A stretch of DNA of 64,000 nt from Actinomycetales bacterium (GCA_017308515.1 JAFKEN010000005.1:186001-250000); one strand, 5' to 3'. Counted from the stretch's first letter, positions 8,304 through 18,658 are shown. Numbers and translations: made by a program. The notes: a model not told the origin generated them from the sequence alone.

Positions 8304-9767
8304 TCACGCGGTCGCGCCCTCCGGCGAGCCCGGCGTGCGGCGCGAGGCGATGAGGTCCCGCACCCACAGGGCCGAGTCCTTGAGCGTGCGCTCCTGGGTG
8401 TCGTAGTCGACCCGCACGACCCCGAAGCGCTTGGAGTAGCCGTATCCCCACTCGAAGTTGTCCATGAGCGACCACACCTGGTAGCCGCGCAGGTCGACGC
8501 CGCGGTCCATCGCGCGGCGCGCGGCCGTGAAGTGACGGTTGAGGTAGTCGACGCGGTCGGCGTCGGGCACCCGCGCGCCGGTCGCGGTGCGCTCGACGCG
8601 GTCGGGGAACGCGGCGCCGTTCTCGGTGATCATGAGCGGCTGGTCGGGGTAGCGCTCGTGCAGGCTCACGAGCAGCTCCTCGAGCCCGTCGGGGGCGATG
8701 TTCCAGCCCATGTCGGTGAACGGCCCCGCCTGCGGCAGGAACTCGACGTTCTCGCTGCCCGGCCACGGCGAGCCGCCCATGTCCTTGTGGCCGTCGGCGT
8801 TCACGCGCGGCGTCGCGCCGTCCCACATGCGCACCGTGACGGTCGAGTAGTAGTTGACGCCCAGCACGTCGATCGGCTGGTGGATGCGCGCCTCGTCCCC
8901 GTCGCGCACGAACGACCAGTCGGTCACGGCCGCGGTGTCGTCCATGACGTCGCGCGGGTACGCGCCCTCGAGCAGCGGGCCGAGGAACACCCGGTTGGCG
9001 AGCCCCTCGATGCGGCGCCGGGCTTCGGGACTCGTGTCGTCGTCGCCGCGCACGACGTGCAGGTTGAGCGTGATGGAGGTGCTCGGGTCGTTCGTCGCGG
9101 CGCGGCGGATCTCGGGCAGCGCGAGCCCGTGGGCGAGGTTGAGGTGGTGCACGGCGGCGAGCGCGTCGGCGCCGTTCTTGCGACCGGGGGCGTGCGCCCC
9201 GGAGCCGTAGCCGAGGTAGGCCGAGCACCACGGCTCGTTGAGCGTGGTCCAGGTCGCGACCCGGTCGCCGAGCGCCTCGGCGCACAGCGCCGCGTACTCG
9301 GCGAAGCGGTGCGCGGTGTCGCGGTTCGGCCAGCCGCCCGCGTCTTCGAGCTCCTGCGGCAGATCCCAGTGGTAGAGCGTCGCGATCGGAACGATGCCGC
9401 GCGCGAGCAGGCCGTCGACGAGGCGGGAGTAGAACGCGATCCCCTCCGGGTTCACCGGGCCGCGCCCGCCCGGCTGCACGCGCGGCCAGGCGATCGAGAA
9501 GCGGTAGGCCTGAAGGCCCAGCTCGGCCATGAGGTCGAGGTCGCTCTCCCAGCGGTGGTAGTGGTCGTCGGCGACGTCGCCGGTGTCGCCGTTCCAGGTC
9601 ATGCCCGGGGTGTGGCTGAAGGTGTCCCAGATCGACGGGGTGCGGCCGCCGTCGCGGGCGGCGCCCTCGATCTGGTAGCTCGCCGTCGCGGAGCCGATGA
9701 GGAAGCCCGGCGGGAACTCGAGCCCCGCGTCCCGGTAGTCGGGGGATCCCTGGATCACGTCGCTCAT
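8304..9767 (-). CDS. GH1 beta-glucosidase
   Basis: 487 aa. GH1 signatures: N-terminal [15 protein letters not shown], acid/base Glu in TLNEPW (E178) and nucleophile Glu in ITENGAAF (E382). There is no signal peptide, so it is cytoplasmic and cleaves terminal beta-glucosyl (possibly beta-galactosyl) residues from imported oligosaccharides. The ATG at 9767 overlaps the stop of the GH31 gene (ATGA), so the two are translationally coupled. It is the last gene of the operon starting with the solute-binding protein at 17357. In a xyloglucan scheme it would hydrolyse the glucan backbone once xylose is removed. Confidence 0.93.
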   Translation of the reverse strand: MSDVIQGSPDYRDAGLEFPPGFLIGSATASYQIEGAARDGGRTPSIWDTFSHTPGMTWNGDTGDVADDHYHRWESDLDLMAELGLQAYRFSIAWPRVQPGGRGPVNPEGIAFYSRLVDGLLARGIVPIATLYHWDLPQELEDAGGWPNRDTAHRFAEYAALCAEALGDRVATWTTLNEPWCSAYLGYGSGAHAPGRKNGADALAAVHHLNLAHGLALPEIRRAATNDPSTSITLNLHVVRGDDDTSPEARRRIEGLANRVFLGPLLEGAYPRDVMDDTAAVTDWSFVRDGDEARIHQPIDVLGVNYYSTVTVRMWDGATPRVNADGHKDMGGSPWPGSENVEFLPQAGPFTDMGWNIAPDGLEELLVSLHERYPDQPLMITENGAAFPDRVERTATGARVPDADRVDYLNRHFTAARRAMDRGVDLRGYQVWSLMDNFEWGYGYSKRFGVVRVDYDTQERTLKDSALWVRDLIASRRTPGSPEGATA

Positions 9768-12112
9768 CGCGGGATGCTCGCCTCTCCGTCGTGGGCGGCG
9801 GCGATCTCGTCGCCGACCCTCAGCGTCCATTGTGTCGAATCGGGGCCGGTGGCGGTGACCCGCGCGGCGTCCCAGCGCACCGTGAACTCGGCCTCGCGCC
9901 CTCCGGGCTCGGTGACCCGCACCCGCCGCTCCCCGGTGGACGGCGCGCCCGCCGCCTCGGGCGCGGGCGGGAACGCGCGCAGCTCGAGCCCGTCGAGGTA
10001 GGCGTGGTCGGGCCGCCGCGCGCCGGGCGAGGTGGCGAGCACGGCCCCGTCGGGGACGTAGAGCGGCAGCGAGTCGAAGCCGTGCCGCTCGCGGCGCCAG
10101 GCGCCGCCGGCCACGCGCTCCCCGGTCAGCAGGTGCGTCCATCCTCCGGCCGGCAGGTAGAACTCGACCTCGCCCGACTCGTCGAACACGGGCGCCACGA
10201 GCAGGTCGGGCCCGAGCAGGTACTGCCGGTCGAGGTGCGCGACCGCCGGGTCGCCGGGGTACGCGAGCGCCATCGGCCGCATGACGGGCAGGCCCGTCGC
10301 GTGTGCGGCGAGCCCCGCCGCGTAGAGGCTCGGCATGAGCTCGAGCTTGAGCTCGAGGAAGCGCCGCGTGACCGCGACGGCGCTCTCGGGGTCGGCCTCG
10401 TCGCGCCCCTCCTGCGCGTCGAACAGCCACGGCACCCGGTAGGAGCTCGAGCCGTGCAGTCGGGAGTGGCTCGAGAGCAGACCGAAGGCGACCCACCGCT
10501 TGAACACCGCCGGGTCGGGCGTGCCCTCGAAGCCGCCGATGTCGTGGCTCCAGAAGCCGAAGCCGCTGAGCGCGAGCGACAGGCCGCCGCGCAGCGACTC
10601 CGCCATCGAGGCGAAGGTCGAGGTCGAGTCGCCGCCCCAGTGCACCGGCAGGCGCTGCCCGCCGACGGTCGCGGAGCGCGCGAACAGCACCGCCTCGCCC
10701 TCGCCGCGCTCGCCCTCGAGCACCTCGAAGACGGCGCGGTTGTAGAGCTGGGCGTAGCGGTTGTGCATGGCCTCGGGGTCACTGCCGTCGTGCCAGACGA
10801 CGTCCAGCGGCACGCGCTCGCCGAAGTCGGTCTTCACGCAGTCGACGCCGCTGCGCAGCAGGGTGCGCACGTGATCCTGGAACCAGGCGGTCGCCTCGGG
10901 GCTCGTGAAGTCGACCAGCGCCATGCCGGCCTGCCACATGTCCCACTGCCAGACGGACCCGTCGGCGCGACGCACGAGATGGCCCAGCCGCCGACCCTCC
11001 TCGAACAGCTCGGACTCCTGGGCGATGTAGGGGTTCAGCCAGGCGCTCACCCGCAGCTCGCGCTCGTGCAGCCGCGCGAGCATCCCCTCCGGATCGGGGA
11101 AGACCCGCTCGTCCCAGCGGAAGTCGGTCCAGTGGAATTCGCGCATCCAGAAGCAGTCGAAGTGGAAGACGCTGAGCGGCAGCTCGCGCCGCGCCATGCC
11201 GTCGAGGAACTCCGCGACGGTGGTCTCGTCGTAGTCCGTGGTGAAACTCGTCGACAGCCACAGCCCGTACGACCACGCCGGCACCCGCGCGGGCCGGCCG
11301 GTCAGCCGGGTGTAGCGCTCGAGCACGGTCGCCGGGTCGCCCGCGATGACGTAGTACCGCAGCCGCTCCCCGCCGACCGAGAACTGCACGCGCTCGACGG
11401 CCTCGCTGCCGATCTCGAACGAGACGCGGCCCGGATCGTCGACGAGCACGCCGTAGCCGCGGTCGCTCAGGTAGAAGGGGACGTTCTTGTACGCCTGCTC
11501 GCTCGAGGTGCCGCCGTCGGCGTTCCAGATGTCGATCGACTGACCGTTCTTGACGAGCGGTCCGAAGCGCTCGCCGAGGCCGTAGATGTGCTCCCCGATG
11601 CCGAGCGCGAGCTGCTCGTGGATGACCGCCCGGCGCCCCGCGGGCGCGACGGCCTCGGTGGGTCCCGGCTCGACCGCGGCTCCCGGGTCGAGGCGCAGGT
11701 AGCCGATCGACTTCGCGCCGCTCGAGGTGAGCACGCGATCCCCGCTCGCGAAGGTGAGCGACCACGGCGCCCCGCGCGCGACGCGGGCGGTGAGGTCGCC
11801 GCTGGTGAGCACCGCGCCGTCGTCGTCCACGCGCGCCTCGCCGTGACCCTCCTCGGCACCGACGAGCTCGAATCCCCCGCGCGACGCGGCGCCGCGGTGG
11901 TGCTCGATCGTGACGCCGATGACACCGGGCAGCGGCGAGTCGAGGCTCACCGTCAGGGCCGGGCGGTTGAGGGTGTCGCCGCGGCTCGCGATGACACGGG
12001 TCGGGGCGAGCACGTGGAGGGCGTGCTCGGTCGCGCGCAGCTCGTAGGCCTCCTGCGCGTACAGCGCGTCGACTCCGGGGCGCAGCGCCCAGAACCCGTC
12101 GGTGAACTTCAT
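9764..12112 (-). CDS. yicI: GH31 alpha-xylosidase (YicI-like)
   Basis: 782 aa, cytoplasmic. An N-terminal beta-sandwich precedes the GH31 barrel. The nucleophile Asp is in VKTDFGE (about residue 427) and the acid/base Asp in [10 protein letters not shown] (about 492). The block [19 protein letters not shown] is typical of the alpha-xylosidase (YicI) branch rather than alpha-glucosidases. It should release alpha-1,6-linked xylose from the non-reducing end of xyloglucan oligosaccharides such as isoprimeverose. Coupled by ATGA overlaps to GH42 upstream and GH1 downstream. The released xylose would feed xylA/xylB about 9 kb away. An alpha-glucosidase function is the alternative. Confidence 0.9.
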   Translation of the reverse strand: MKFTDGFWALRPGVDALYAQEAYELRATEHALHVLAPTRVIASRGDTLNRPALTVSLDSPLPGVIGVTIEHHRGAASRGGFELVGAEEGHGEARVDDDGAVLTSGDLTARVARGAPWSLTFASGDRVLTSSGAKSIGYLRLDPGAAVEPGPTEAVAPAGRRAVIHEQLALGIGEHIYGLGERFGPLVKNGQSIDIWNADGGTSSEQAYKNVPFYLSDRGYGVLVDDPGRVSFEIGSEAVERVQFSVGGERLRYYVIAGDPATVLERYTRLTGRPARVPAWSYGLWLSTSFTTDYDETTVAEFLDGMARRELPLSVFHFDCFWMREFHWTDFRWDERVFPDPEGMLARLHERELRVSAWLNPYIAQESELFEEGRRLGHLVRRADGSVWQWDMWQAGMALVDFTSPEATAWFQDHVRTLLRSGVDCVKTDFGERVPLDVVWHDGSDPEAMHNRYAQLYNRAVFEVLEGERGEGEAVLFARSATVGGQRLPVHWGGDSTSTFASMAESLRGGLSLALSGFGFWSHDIGGFEGTPDPAVFKRWVAFGLLSSHSRLHGSSSYRVPWLFDAQEGRDEADPESAVAVTRRFLELKLELMPSLYAAGLAAHATGLPVMRPMALAYPGDPAVAHLDRQYLLGPDLLVAPVFDESGEVEFYLPAGGWTHLLTGERVAGGAWRRERHGFDSLPLYVPDGAVLATSPGARRPDHAYLDGLELRAFPPAPEAAGAPSTGERRVRVTEPGGREAEFTVRWDAARVTATGPDSTQWTLRVGDEIAAAHDGEASIPR

Positions 12113-14157
12113 CGGGCGCTCTCCTGGATCACGCGGATCCCGCGGGCCGGAACCTCGACCCGCCCGTCGACGTTCTCGCCGGTCAGCAGATCGGTGCCGC
12201 TCGCCTGCAGCCCGAGCGGCTGCTCGGTGCGGTTGACCGCGAACAGGTAGGACGCGCTGCCCTCGTGCCGGCGGCGGGCCAGCACGAGACCGCGGTCGGC
12301 CGGGGCGACCGGGGCGACCCCGGCCTCGGCGAGCAGCTCGTCGAGGATGCGCTCGAGACCCGCGCGCTCCGGCCGGGTCGCGAGGTACCAGGCCGCCCCC
12401 GCGCCGACCGCGTGCCGGGTGAGCGCGGGCGTGCCGGCCAGGTCGCCGGAGTCGAGCCGGATCCGCGCCTCGGCGCCGTCGAGCGCGACGCGCTCGGTCC
12501 ACAGGTCGGCCTCCGCTCCGTCGTCGAGCCGCACGCGCTCGTGCTCGAACAGCGGGAAGAACTCGTCGACGCGCACGCCGAGCAGCTCGCGGAAGGCGCC
12601 GGGATAGCCGCCGGGGATCACCCGGTTGCTCGGGTCGACGATGCCCGAGAGGTAGCTGACGAGCACGCTCGCGCCCGCCTCCGCCGCCGTGCGCAGGGAC
12701 TCGGCGAGACCGTCCTGCGCGAGGTAGACGGTGGGCACGAGCACCGCCCGGTAGCCGCGGAGGTCGGCCTGCGCGGGCACGACGTCGACCGCGACGCCGC
12801 GCTCGCTGAGCGCCTCGACGAGCCGCACCGGCAGGTCGATGTCGCGGAACAGGGTGGTCGGCTTCGGGCCGCTGCGCCAGGCGGCGGAGGACTCGTGATC
12901 GAACACGAGGGCGACCTGCGCCGCCTCCACCCGGCTGCCGCGGATCGGGGCGAGCGAGCGCAGATCGGCGCCGAGCGCCGTCACGTCGCGGAAGATCGTC
13001 GAGTCGGCCCCGGCGTGCGGCACGATCGCGGAGTGGAACTGCTCGGCGCCGGCCGTGGAGGCGCGCCACTGGAAGAACAGGGTCCCGTCGGCGCCGCCCG
13101 CGACGTGGCTGAGCGAGTCGAGCCGCAGCTCGCCGGGCCCCTTGGCGCGGTTGACGCCCTGCCAGTTGACCGCCCCGGTGGAGTGCTCGATGAGCAGCCA
13201 CGGCCGCCCCTCGGCGAGGCCGCGGGTGCGGGCGGCGCTGAAGATCAGCTCCGAGGCGCGACGCGGGTCGGGGCCCATCGTGTAGTGGTCGTTGGCCACC
13301 AGATCGACCTCGCCCGTCCAGTGCCGGTAGTCGTCGACCCCCGGCGAGTGCTGCACCATGAAGTTGGTCGTGATCGGCACGTTCGGCGTGACCTCGCGCA
13401 GAACCTCGCGCTCGGCGATCACGTGTCCGAGCAGGGCCTGGGAGGTGAAGCGCTCGAAGTCGAGCAGCATCCCCGGGTTGTGGCTCGTGCGCGAGTGGCG
13501 CGGGCCGCCGACCTGCGAGAACGCGGTGTAGTGGTGGCCCCAGAAGGCGCTTCCCCAGGCCGCGTTGAGCGCCGCGACGTCGCCGTAGTGCTCCTCGAGC
13601 CAGACGCGCCAGGCGGCGACGGTCTCGTCGTCGTAGGTCCAACCGTTCTCGTTCCCGACCTCGTTCGAGACGTGCCACATCCGCAGCGCGGGGTGCTCGG
13701 CGTAGCGCTCCGCGAGCGCGCGCACCATGCGCAGCGCGTAGCGGCGGAAGGTCGCGGAGCTCGGCGACCACGACAGCCGCCCGCCCGGTCCGGTGCGGCG
13801 GCCGTCGGCGTCGACGGTCGCGATCTCGGGATGCGCCTGCAGCAGCCACATCGGCGGCGCCGCGGTCGGCGTCGCGAGATTCACCCCGATCCCGGCGCCG
13901 TGCAGCAGGTCCATCGCCCGGTCGAGCCAGCCCCAGTCGAACTCGCCGTTGGCGACCTCGAGCAGGCCCCAGGAGAACACCCCGAGGTTCACCGAGTTGA
14001 CGCCGGCCTCGCGCATGAGGGCGACGTCCTCGGCCCAGACCTCGTCGGGCCACTGCTCGGGGCTGTAGTCCCCGCCGAGGGCGAGACCGTCCGCGATCCA
14101 GGGGAACGCGGTCGGGGCCGGGTGGTCGGCGGCGTGCGAGATGAAGGTGGATGACAC
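12109..14157 (-). CDS. GH42 beta-galactosidase
   Basis: 682 aa from a GTG at 14157 with CGAGGA upstream. GH42 features: GGDYSPEQWP at the N-terminus, acid/base Glu in HVSNEVGNENG (about 166), nucleophile Glu in LLIEHSTGAVNW (about 324), then a trimerisation-type domain and a C-terminal beta domain. No signal peptide, so it is cytoplasmic. The family removes terminal beta-galactose (some members alpha-L-arabinopyranose) from oligosaccharides. It follows the permease gene by 53 nt and overlaps the GH31 gene by ATGA. In xyloglucan breakdown it would strip the beta-1,2-galactose cap before the alpha-xylosidase acts. Confidence 0.92.
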   Translation of the reverse strand: MSSTFISHAADHPAPTAFPWIADGLALGGDYSPEQWPDEVWAEDVALMREAGVNSVNLGVFSWGLLEVANGEFDWGWLDRAMDLLHGAGIGVNLATPTAAPPMWLLQAHPEIATVDADGRRTGPGGRLSWSPSSATFRRYALRMVRALAERYAEHPALRMWHVSNEVGNENGWTYDDETVAAWRVWLEEHYGDVAALNAAWGSAFWGHHYTAFSQVGGPRHSRTSHNPGMLLDFERFTSQALLGHVIAEREVLREVTPNVPITTNFMVQHSPGVDDYRHWTGEVDLVANDHYTMGPDPRRASELIFSAARTRGLAEGRPWLLIEHSTGAVNWQGVNRAKGPGELRLDSLSHVAGGADGTLFFQWRASTAGAEQFHSAIVPHAGADSTIFRDVTALGADLRSLAPIRGSRVEAAQVALVFDHESSAAWRSGPKPTTLFRDIDLPVRLVEALSERGVAVDVVPAQADLRGYRAVLVPTVYLAQDGLAESLRTAAEAGASVLVSYLSGIVDPSNRVIPGGYPGAFRELLGVRVDEFFPLFEHERVRLDDGAEADLWTERVALDGAEARIRLDSGDLAGTPALTRHAVGAGAAWYLATRPERAGLERILDELLAEAGVAPVAPADRGLVLARRRHEGSASYLFAVNRTEQPLGLQASGTDLLTGENVDGRVEVPARGIRVIQESAR

Positions 14158-14210
14158 GGGGATCCTCGGCAGACGGAGCAGGCAGACGGAACGGACGGAG
14201 CGGGCGGCGG

Positions 14211-15086
14211 TCAGCCCTTGAGGCTGCCGCTGAGCAGCTCGAGCTTCCAGTAGCGCTGCAGCAGCAGCATGAGCGTGACGAGCGGGATGATCGACAGCAG
14301 GGCGCCCATGATGGCGTAGGTGTAGAGCACGGGCGTTCCCGTGCCGCGGTTGAGCAGCAGGTACAGGCCGGTCGTCAGCGGGAACTTGGTCTCGTCGCTC
14401 AGCATGATGAACGGCAGCAGGAAGTTGTTCCAGATGCCGATGAACTGCAGCATGAAGACCGTCACGAGCCCCGGCAGCATCATCGGGAACGCGATCGCGC
14501 GGAAGTTGCGCCACTCGCTCGCCCCGTCGATGCGCGCGGCCTCGAGGGTCTCCTCGGGCACGGATCCCTGCGCGTAGATCGTCGCCAAGTAGATGCCGAA
14601 GGGGTTGATGATGCTCGGCAGCAGCACGGCCCAGTGCGTGTTGGCGATGCCGAGCGCGGAGATGAGGAAGTACTGCGGGATCGCGAGGGTGATGCCCGGC
14701 AGCAGCACGCCCGCGAACAGCACCGTGAACAGCACGCCGCGCCCGCGGAAGCGGTAGCGGGCGAGGGCGAAGCCGGCCATCGCCGACACGAGGGTCGACA
14801 GCAGAGCGCCACCGCCCGCGTAGATGAGCGAGTTGAGGGCCCACTTCCAGTACTTGCCGTCCTCGAAGACGCTCAGGGCGACGAGGTTGTCGAAGAACCC
14901 GGTGCCGGGCACGAGCCCGAAGGTCGAGAACAGCTCGCCCGAGGTCTTGGTCGAGGCCATCACGACCCAGAAGACCGGGAACAGCGTGTAGAGCGCCCCG
15001 AGCAGCAGGATGATCGTGGGGATCACCCGTGCGCCCGGGCGCCGGCGCGGCCCGGCAGCGTGAGGGGCGGTCGTCACGGCGGTCAT
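14211..15086 (-). CDS. Carbohydrate ABC permease (MalG/CUT1 type)
   Basis: 291 aa with six predicted membrane helices and the inner-membrane EAA loop EAARIDGASEWRNFRAIAFP that docks the ATPase. The ATG at 15086 overlaps the stop of the first permease gene (ATGA). It forms the second half of the CUT1-type oligosaccharide importer with the protein encoded upstream. No ATPase gene lies in this operon, so the complex presumably uses a shared MsmK-like ATPase encoded elsewhere. Confidence 0.9.
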   Translation of the reverse strand: MTAVTTAPHAAGPRRRPGARVIPTIILLLGALYTLFPVFWVVMASTKTSGELFSTFGLVPGTGFFDNLVALSVFEDGKYWKWALNSLIYAGGGALLSTLVSAMAGFALARYRFRGRGVLFTVLFAGVLLPGITLAIPQYFLISALGIANTHWAVLLPSIINPFGIYLATIYAQGSVPEETLEAARIDGASEWRNFRAIAFPMMLPGLVTVFMLQFIGIWNNFLLPFIMLSDETKFPLTTGLYLLLNRGTGTPVLYTYAIMGALLSIIPLVTLMLLLQRYWKLELLSGSLKG

Positions 15087-16021
15087 TTCGCCTCCTCGAA
15101 GGTGCGCCGCTGCAGGATCCGCAGCAGCACGAGGGACACCACGAGCGTCCCCAGCGCCAGCACGACCGACATCGCCGCCGCGGAGGAGACGTTGTCGAGG
15201 CCGAAGGCGTCGCGGTACACCTTCATGAGCGGGAAGAAGGAGTGCGAGATCGAGTTCGAGAGGCTCTTCAGGGTGGTCGGTTCGGAGTAGGCCTGCAGGG
15301 TGCCCAGCAGCGAGAAGATGAGCGTCAGCAGCAGCGCCGGGGCGACGAGCGGGATCTTGATGCGCCAGGCGATCTGCCACTCGCCGGCGCCGTCGAGGCG
15401 GGCCGCCTCGTACATCTCCACCGGGATGGAGCGCAGTGCGGTGTAGAGGATGATCATGTTGAACCCGAGCCCCGCCCAGATCGCGATGTTCGCGAGCGAG
15501 CCGTAGATGCCCTGGGGACCGAGGAAGTCGATCGGGGGGAGCCCGACGGAGGTCAGCAGGAAGTTGATCGGACTCGTCGTCGGCAGGTACATGAAGCCCC
15601 ACAGCAGCGTCGCGATGACGCCGGGCACGGCGTAGGGCACGAAGATTGCCGTGCGCGAGAAGCGGGCGAACCGCACGCGCGGGAGGTCGAGCAGCAGCGC
15701 GAAGAGGAGCGCGCCGCCGAGGGTCAGCGGCACGGCGATGACGCCGAAGGTGGCGAGCCGGCCGAGCGAGGCGAGCAGCTCGGGGTCCGTGAGCGCGTCG
15801 ACGTAGTTCTCGAGACCGACGAAGACCTGCTGGCGGGTGCCGAAGGCCCCGCCCTCGACGCGCAGGGCGACGAAGCTGAGGTAGATCGCGTATCCCATCG
15901 GGATCACGAGGAACAGCACGAACAGCACGATCGCGGGGCTGAGGAACAGCCAGGGCGCGAGCCGCGGGCGGGTGCTGTCGCGGCGACGGCGGACAGGCGC
16001 GGCGGCAACGGCGGGGGACAT
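15083..16021 (-). CDS. Carbohydrate ABC permease (MalF/CUT1 type)
   Basis: 312 aa, six helices, with the EAA loop EAARLDGAGEWQIAWRIKIP. The hydrophilic N-terminus is followed by PWLFLSPAIVLFVLFLVIP as helix 1. It pairs with the downstream permease. A 55-nt gap with a 14-bp hairpin separates it from the solute-binding-protein gene, which probably lowers permease relative to binding-protein output. Confidence 0.9.
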   Translation of the reverse strand: MSPAVAAAPVRRRRDSTRPRLAPWLFLSPAIVLFVLFLVIPMGYAIYLSFVALRVEGGAFGTRQQVFVGLENYVDALTDPELLASLGRLATFGVIAVPLTLGGALLFALLLDLPRVRFARFSRTAIFVPYAVPGVIATLLWGFMYLPTTSPINFLLTSVGLPPIDFLGPQGIYGSLANIAIWAGLGFNMIILYTALRSIPVEMYEAARLDGAGEWQIAWRIKIPLVAPALLLTLIFSLLGTLQAYSEPTTLKSLSNSISHSFFPLMKVYRDAFGLDNVSSAAAMSVVLALGTLVVSLVLLRILQRRTFEEAK

Positions 16022-16039
16022 GGTGCTCCGTTCGGGAGG

Positions 16040-16070
16040 TTCCGGGGCCCGGCTCGGCCGGGCCCCGGAA
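16040..16070 (-). terminator. Intercistronic hairpin after solute-binding protein gene
   Basis: A perfect 14-bp stem, TTCCGGGGCCCGGC (16040-16053) against its complement (16057-16070), with a 3-nt loop and no T run. It sits between the binding-protein stop and the first permease start. It is better explained as an mRNA-stabilising or partial-termination element than as a full terminator, because the permeases and hydrolases lie downstream in the same direction. Confidence 0.7.
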
Positions 16071-16076
16071 CGACCG

Positions 16077-17357
16077 TTACTTGACGGTGTAGCCGGTCTT
16101 CTTGAGGTCGGCCACGACCGCGTCCTGCGCGGCGGTGAGCGCGTCGACGAACGGCGTGCCGTTCTGCACGGCGGCCTGGACGTTGTTGCTGTAGGTGTCG
16201 AACGCGAGCTGGACGTTCGGGCCCCAGGTGAAGGTGGCGCTGTCGGCGGCCACCTGCTGCGCGATCTGCCAGTAGTCGTCCTGCCCGGCGACCATCTCGG
16301 GCACGTCGAGCGAGTTCAGCGACTCCTGGCCCGCGATCGAGGCGGGGAACAGGCCCGAGGCGGCGAGCGCGGAGGAGCCCTCCTGCGAGCCGTTCAGCCA
16401 GGTGAGGAACTCGACGGCCTCCTTGGCGTGGGTCGTGGTCGACCCGACCATCGCGGAGGAGCCGCCCATGAGTCCGGCGGTGGTCTCGCCGTCCCACGAG
16501 GGCAGCGGCGCGATCCGCCAGTCGCCGGCCGTATCGGGCGCGACCGAGGCGATGGTTCCGGCCGACCAGATGCCCGCGCCCCAGCTGAGCAGGGTGCCCG
16601 AGTTGAGCTCGGTGTTCCACTCCGGGGTGAAGAAGTGCGTCGTGTCGGCGAGGCCGCGCGAGACGAGGTCGTTCCAGAACTCCGCGACGCGCTGCGTCTC
16701 GGGTCCGTCGATGTCGACCGACCAGCTGTCGCCGTCGGTCGACCACCACTGCGCGCCGAGCGGCATCGCGTAACCGGCGAGGGTCGAGCCGTCGTCGGGG
16801 TACCCGCCGAGGTAGGTGCCCGGCAGCTCCGCCTGCACCTGCTCGGCCAGCGCCGCGTAGTCGTCCCAGGTCGCGGGAGCGGTCCAGCCGTGCTCGTCGA
16901 AGATGTCGCCGCGGTACAGCAGCACCATCGGGCCGGTGTCCTGCGGCACCCCGTAGACGGTGTCGCCGACGGTCACGAGACCCCAGGTCGCGTCGGTGAA
17001 CTGGTCACGGCTGTCGGCGACCAGGTCGGTGATGTCGTAGCCCGCGCCGGCGAGCACGAAGTTCGGCACCTTCTGATACTCGGCGGCGAACATGTCGGGG
17101 CCGTTGCCGGCGCGCTGCGCCGAAAGCACCTTGGCGAGGATGTCGTCGGCGCCCGCGGGCTGCTCGACCTTGACCTGGATGTCGGGGTGGTCCGCGTTCC
17201 AGGTCTCGACGATGTCGGGGATGCCCGGCGCCCAGGTCCAGTAGGTGAGCGTGACGGGGTCCTCGTCGGGGGCCCCGCCCGAGCAGGCGGCGAGGGAGAG
17301 TGCGGTCGCGGTCGCGGCGACGCCCGCGATGAGACGACCGGCTGTGATGCGCTTCAT
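16077..17357 (-). CDS. Sugar ABC solute-binding lipoprotein
   Basis: 426 aa. A lipoprotein signal peptide ends at the lipobox SLAAC (Cys25), followed by an extracellular solute-binding protein family 1 fold (TLTYWTWAPGIPDIVETWN at the start of the mature part). It captures an oligosaccharide outside the cell and hands it to the two permeases encoded next. The co-encoded cytoplasmic GH42/GH31/GH1 enzymes suggest a xyloglucan-type oligosaccharide. ATG 17357 is chosen over an upstream in-frame ATG because it begins the signal peptide directly. Confidence 0.9.
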   Translation of the reverse strand: MKRITAGRLIAGVAATATALSLAACSGGAPDEDPVTLTYWTWAPGIPDIVETWNADHPDIQVKVEQPAGADDILAKVLSAQRAGNGPDMFAAEYQKVPNFVLAGAGYDITDLVADSRDQFTDATWGLVTVGDTVYGVPQDTGPMVLLYRGDIFDEHGWTAPATWDDYAALAEQVQAELPGTYLGGYPDDGSTLAGYAMPLGAQWWSTDGDSWSVDIDGPETQRVAEFWNDLVSRGLADTTHFFTPEWNTELNSGTLLSWGAGIWSAGTIASVAPDTAGDWRIAPLPSWDGETTAGLMGGSSAMVGSTTTHAKEAVEFLTWLNGSQEGSSALAASGLFPASIAGQESLNSLDVPEMVAGQDDYWQIAQQVAADSATFTWGPNVQLAFDTYSNNVQAAVQNGTPFVDALTAAQDAVVADLKKTGYTVK

Positions 17358-17439
17358 CGGATTGCTTCTACTCCTTTGTAGGCGCGGCGAGCCGCGCGCA
17401 GATCGGGATCGCGACGGCGACGGGCGCCGGCGCGCGTCC

Positions 17440-17468
17440 AGATTGCGACGCGTTCCCGATTTTGTCAA
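17440..17468 (-). promoter_or_regulatory. Promoter of the importer-glycosidase operon
   Basis: -35 TTGACA (17463-17468), a 17-nt spacer and -10 CAATCT (17440-17445) on the minus strand, about 83 nt before the solute-binding-protein start. The region is notably AT-rich against its surroundings. The -35 box lies inside an inverted repeat, which implies repression by the neighbouring ROK protein. Confidence 0.7.
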
Positions 17469-17482
17469 GTCATGAAACAAAA
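17460..17482. promoter_or_regulatory. Candidate ROK operator
   Basis: Inverted repeat TTTTGT-N11-ACAAAA between the ROK regulator stop codon (17486) and the importer promoter, overlapping its -35 box. ROK repressors such as NagC and XylR bind AT-rich inverted repeats of this kind. Confidence 0.55.
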
Positions 17483-17485
17483 AAG

Positions 17486-18652
17486 TCAGGAGAGCAGCTC
17501 CCGCATCGCGGCGACCGCCCCGCCGCGCGCGTAGAGGTCGAAGTGGAAGGGTGGGGTCTCGAGGCGCACGGCGCCGGGATCCCCGAGCTCGATGTACTCC
17601 TCGAGCGCGCGGTCGACCTGCTCGGGGGCGAGGGCGAGCATGTCGACGCCCTCCCCCATGACCGACACGATCTCCGGATCGAAGGCGTTGATCGAGTCGG
17701 CGATCGTCGCCCCGAGCGCGAAAGCCGCCTGCCGGAAGGCCCCGGCCGCGACCGGCTCGCCGTCCCGGGCGCGCGCCAGGGCGAGCTCGTACTCACCGGG
17801 CTCGACCCCCGCGTTCCACTCGATCGAGGGCATGGTGACGAAGCTGTGCACGCAGTCGTGGTGGCCGTTCGGGCAGGGCCGCCCCGAGCCCTCGATGCGC
17901 AGGTGACCGATCCGGCCGGCGCGGCCGTACTCGCCCACGAGCAGCTCGTCGCCCAGCACCACCCCGCGACCGATCCCCGCGCCGACGCCGTAGACCACGA
18001 GCGAGCGGTGCGGGCCGAGGCCGCCGAACCAGTGGTGGGCGCCGGTGAGCGCGTGCACGTCGTTGACCACCGTCGTCGACAGCCCCGTCGCCGCGGTGAC
18101 GAGCTCGGCGAGCGGCACGCTGTCCCAGCCGAGGAAGCCGGAGCGCTCCAGGATCGCCCGCCCGCCCCGCATCGCGACGTCGCCCGCGACCGCGACCCCG
18201 GCCGCCGCGACCGTGTCGACGCCGCGCGTGATCTCCGCGACGAGCCCCGCCGACAGCGCGACGACGTCGTCGACCTCGCGCGAGGCGAGCGGAGCGGACG
18301 ACTCGGCGACGATCTGCGCGGCGAGATCGGTCAGCACGACGTAGGCGTCATCCCCCGTGAGCTTGAGCCCGACGAAGTGGGCCGCCTCCGGGCGCAGATG
18401 CAGCATCTCCGCCGGCCGTCCGCGGGTGGGCAGCAGCTGCACCTCGCCCTCCTCGACGAGGCCGCGGTCGACGAGTTCGCGCGCGATCCGTGTGAGGCTC
18501 GTGCGGGAGAGACCCACGCGCTCGGCGAGGCGCACGCGCGATTGCGCGCCGTAGAGCAGAAGCTCGCGCAGCACCCGCCGGTCGGCGTCGGGCAGGCCAG
18601 GCCAGCGGGTCGCACCGCCGGGCGCCCCGGTCGGCTGACTCGGACTCGGCAC
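17486..18652 (-). CDS. ROK-family regulator of the importer-glycosidase operon
   Basis: 388 aa. An N-terminal winged helix (about residues 25-75, SRVRLAERVGLSRTSLTRIARELVDRGLV) precedes a ROK sugar-kinase-like domain with VYGVGAGIGRGVV. A zinc-site-like stretch reads CPNGHHDCVHS, so the usual CxCGxxGC motif is altered. It is probably a repressor released by an oligosaccharide or monosaccharide. Encoded directly upstream of the importer operon on the same strand and divergent from the CE7 esterase gene. The GTG start has TAGGCT 6 nt upstream and no usable Shine-Dalgarno, so it is likely leaderless. Confidence 0.88.
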   Translation of the reverse strand: MPSPSQPTGAPGGATRWPGLPDADRRVLRELLLYGAQSRVRLAERVGLSRTSLTRIARELVDRGLVEEGEVQLLPTRGRPAEMLHLRPEAAHFVGLKLTGDDAYVVLTDLAAQIVAESSAPLASREVDDVVALSAGLVAEITRGVDTVAAAGVAVAGDVAMRGGRAILERSGFLGWDSVPLAELVTAATGLSTTVVNDVHALTGAHHWFGGLGPHRSLVVYGVGAGIGRGVVLGDELLVGEYGRAGRIGHLRIEGSGRPCPNGHHDCVHSFVTMPSIEWNAGVEPGEYELALARARDGEPVAAGAFRQAAFALGATIADSINAFDPEIVSVMGEGVDMLALAPEQVDRALEEYIELGDPGAVRLETPPFHFDLYARGGAVAAMRELLS

Positions 18653-18658
18653 TCCGAC

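Noticed and set aside
9791-12250. Plus-strand open frame of 819 codons over the GH31 gene
   Set aside because: Antisense to an intact GH31 enzyme, low-complexity Arg/Ala/Gly/His composition, no family motif.
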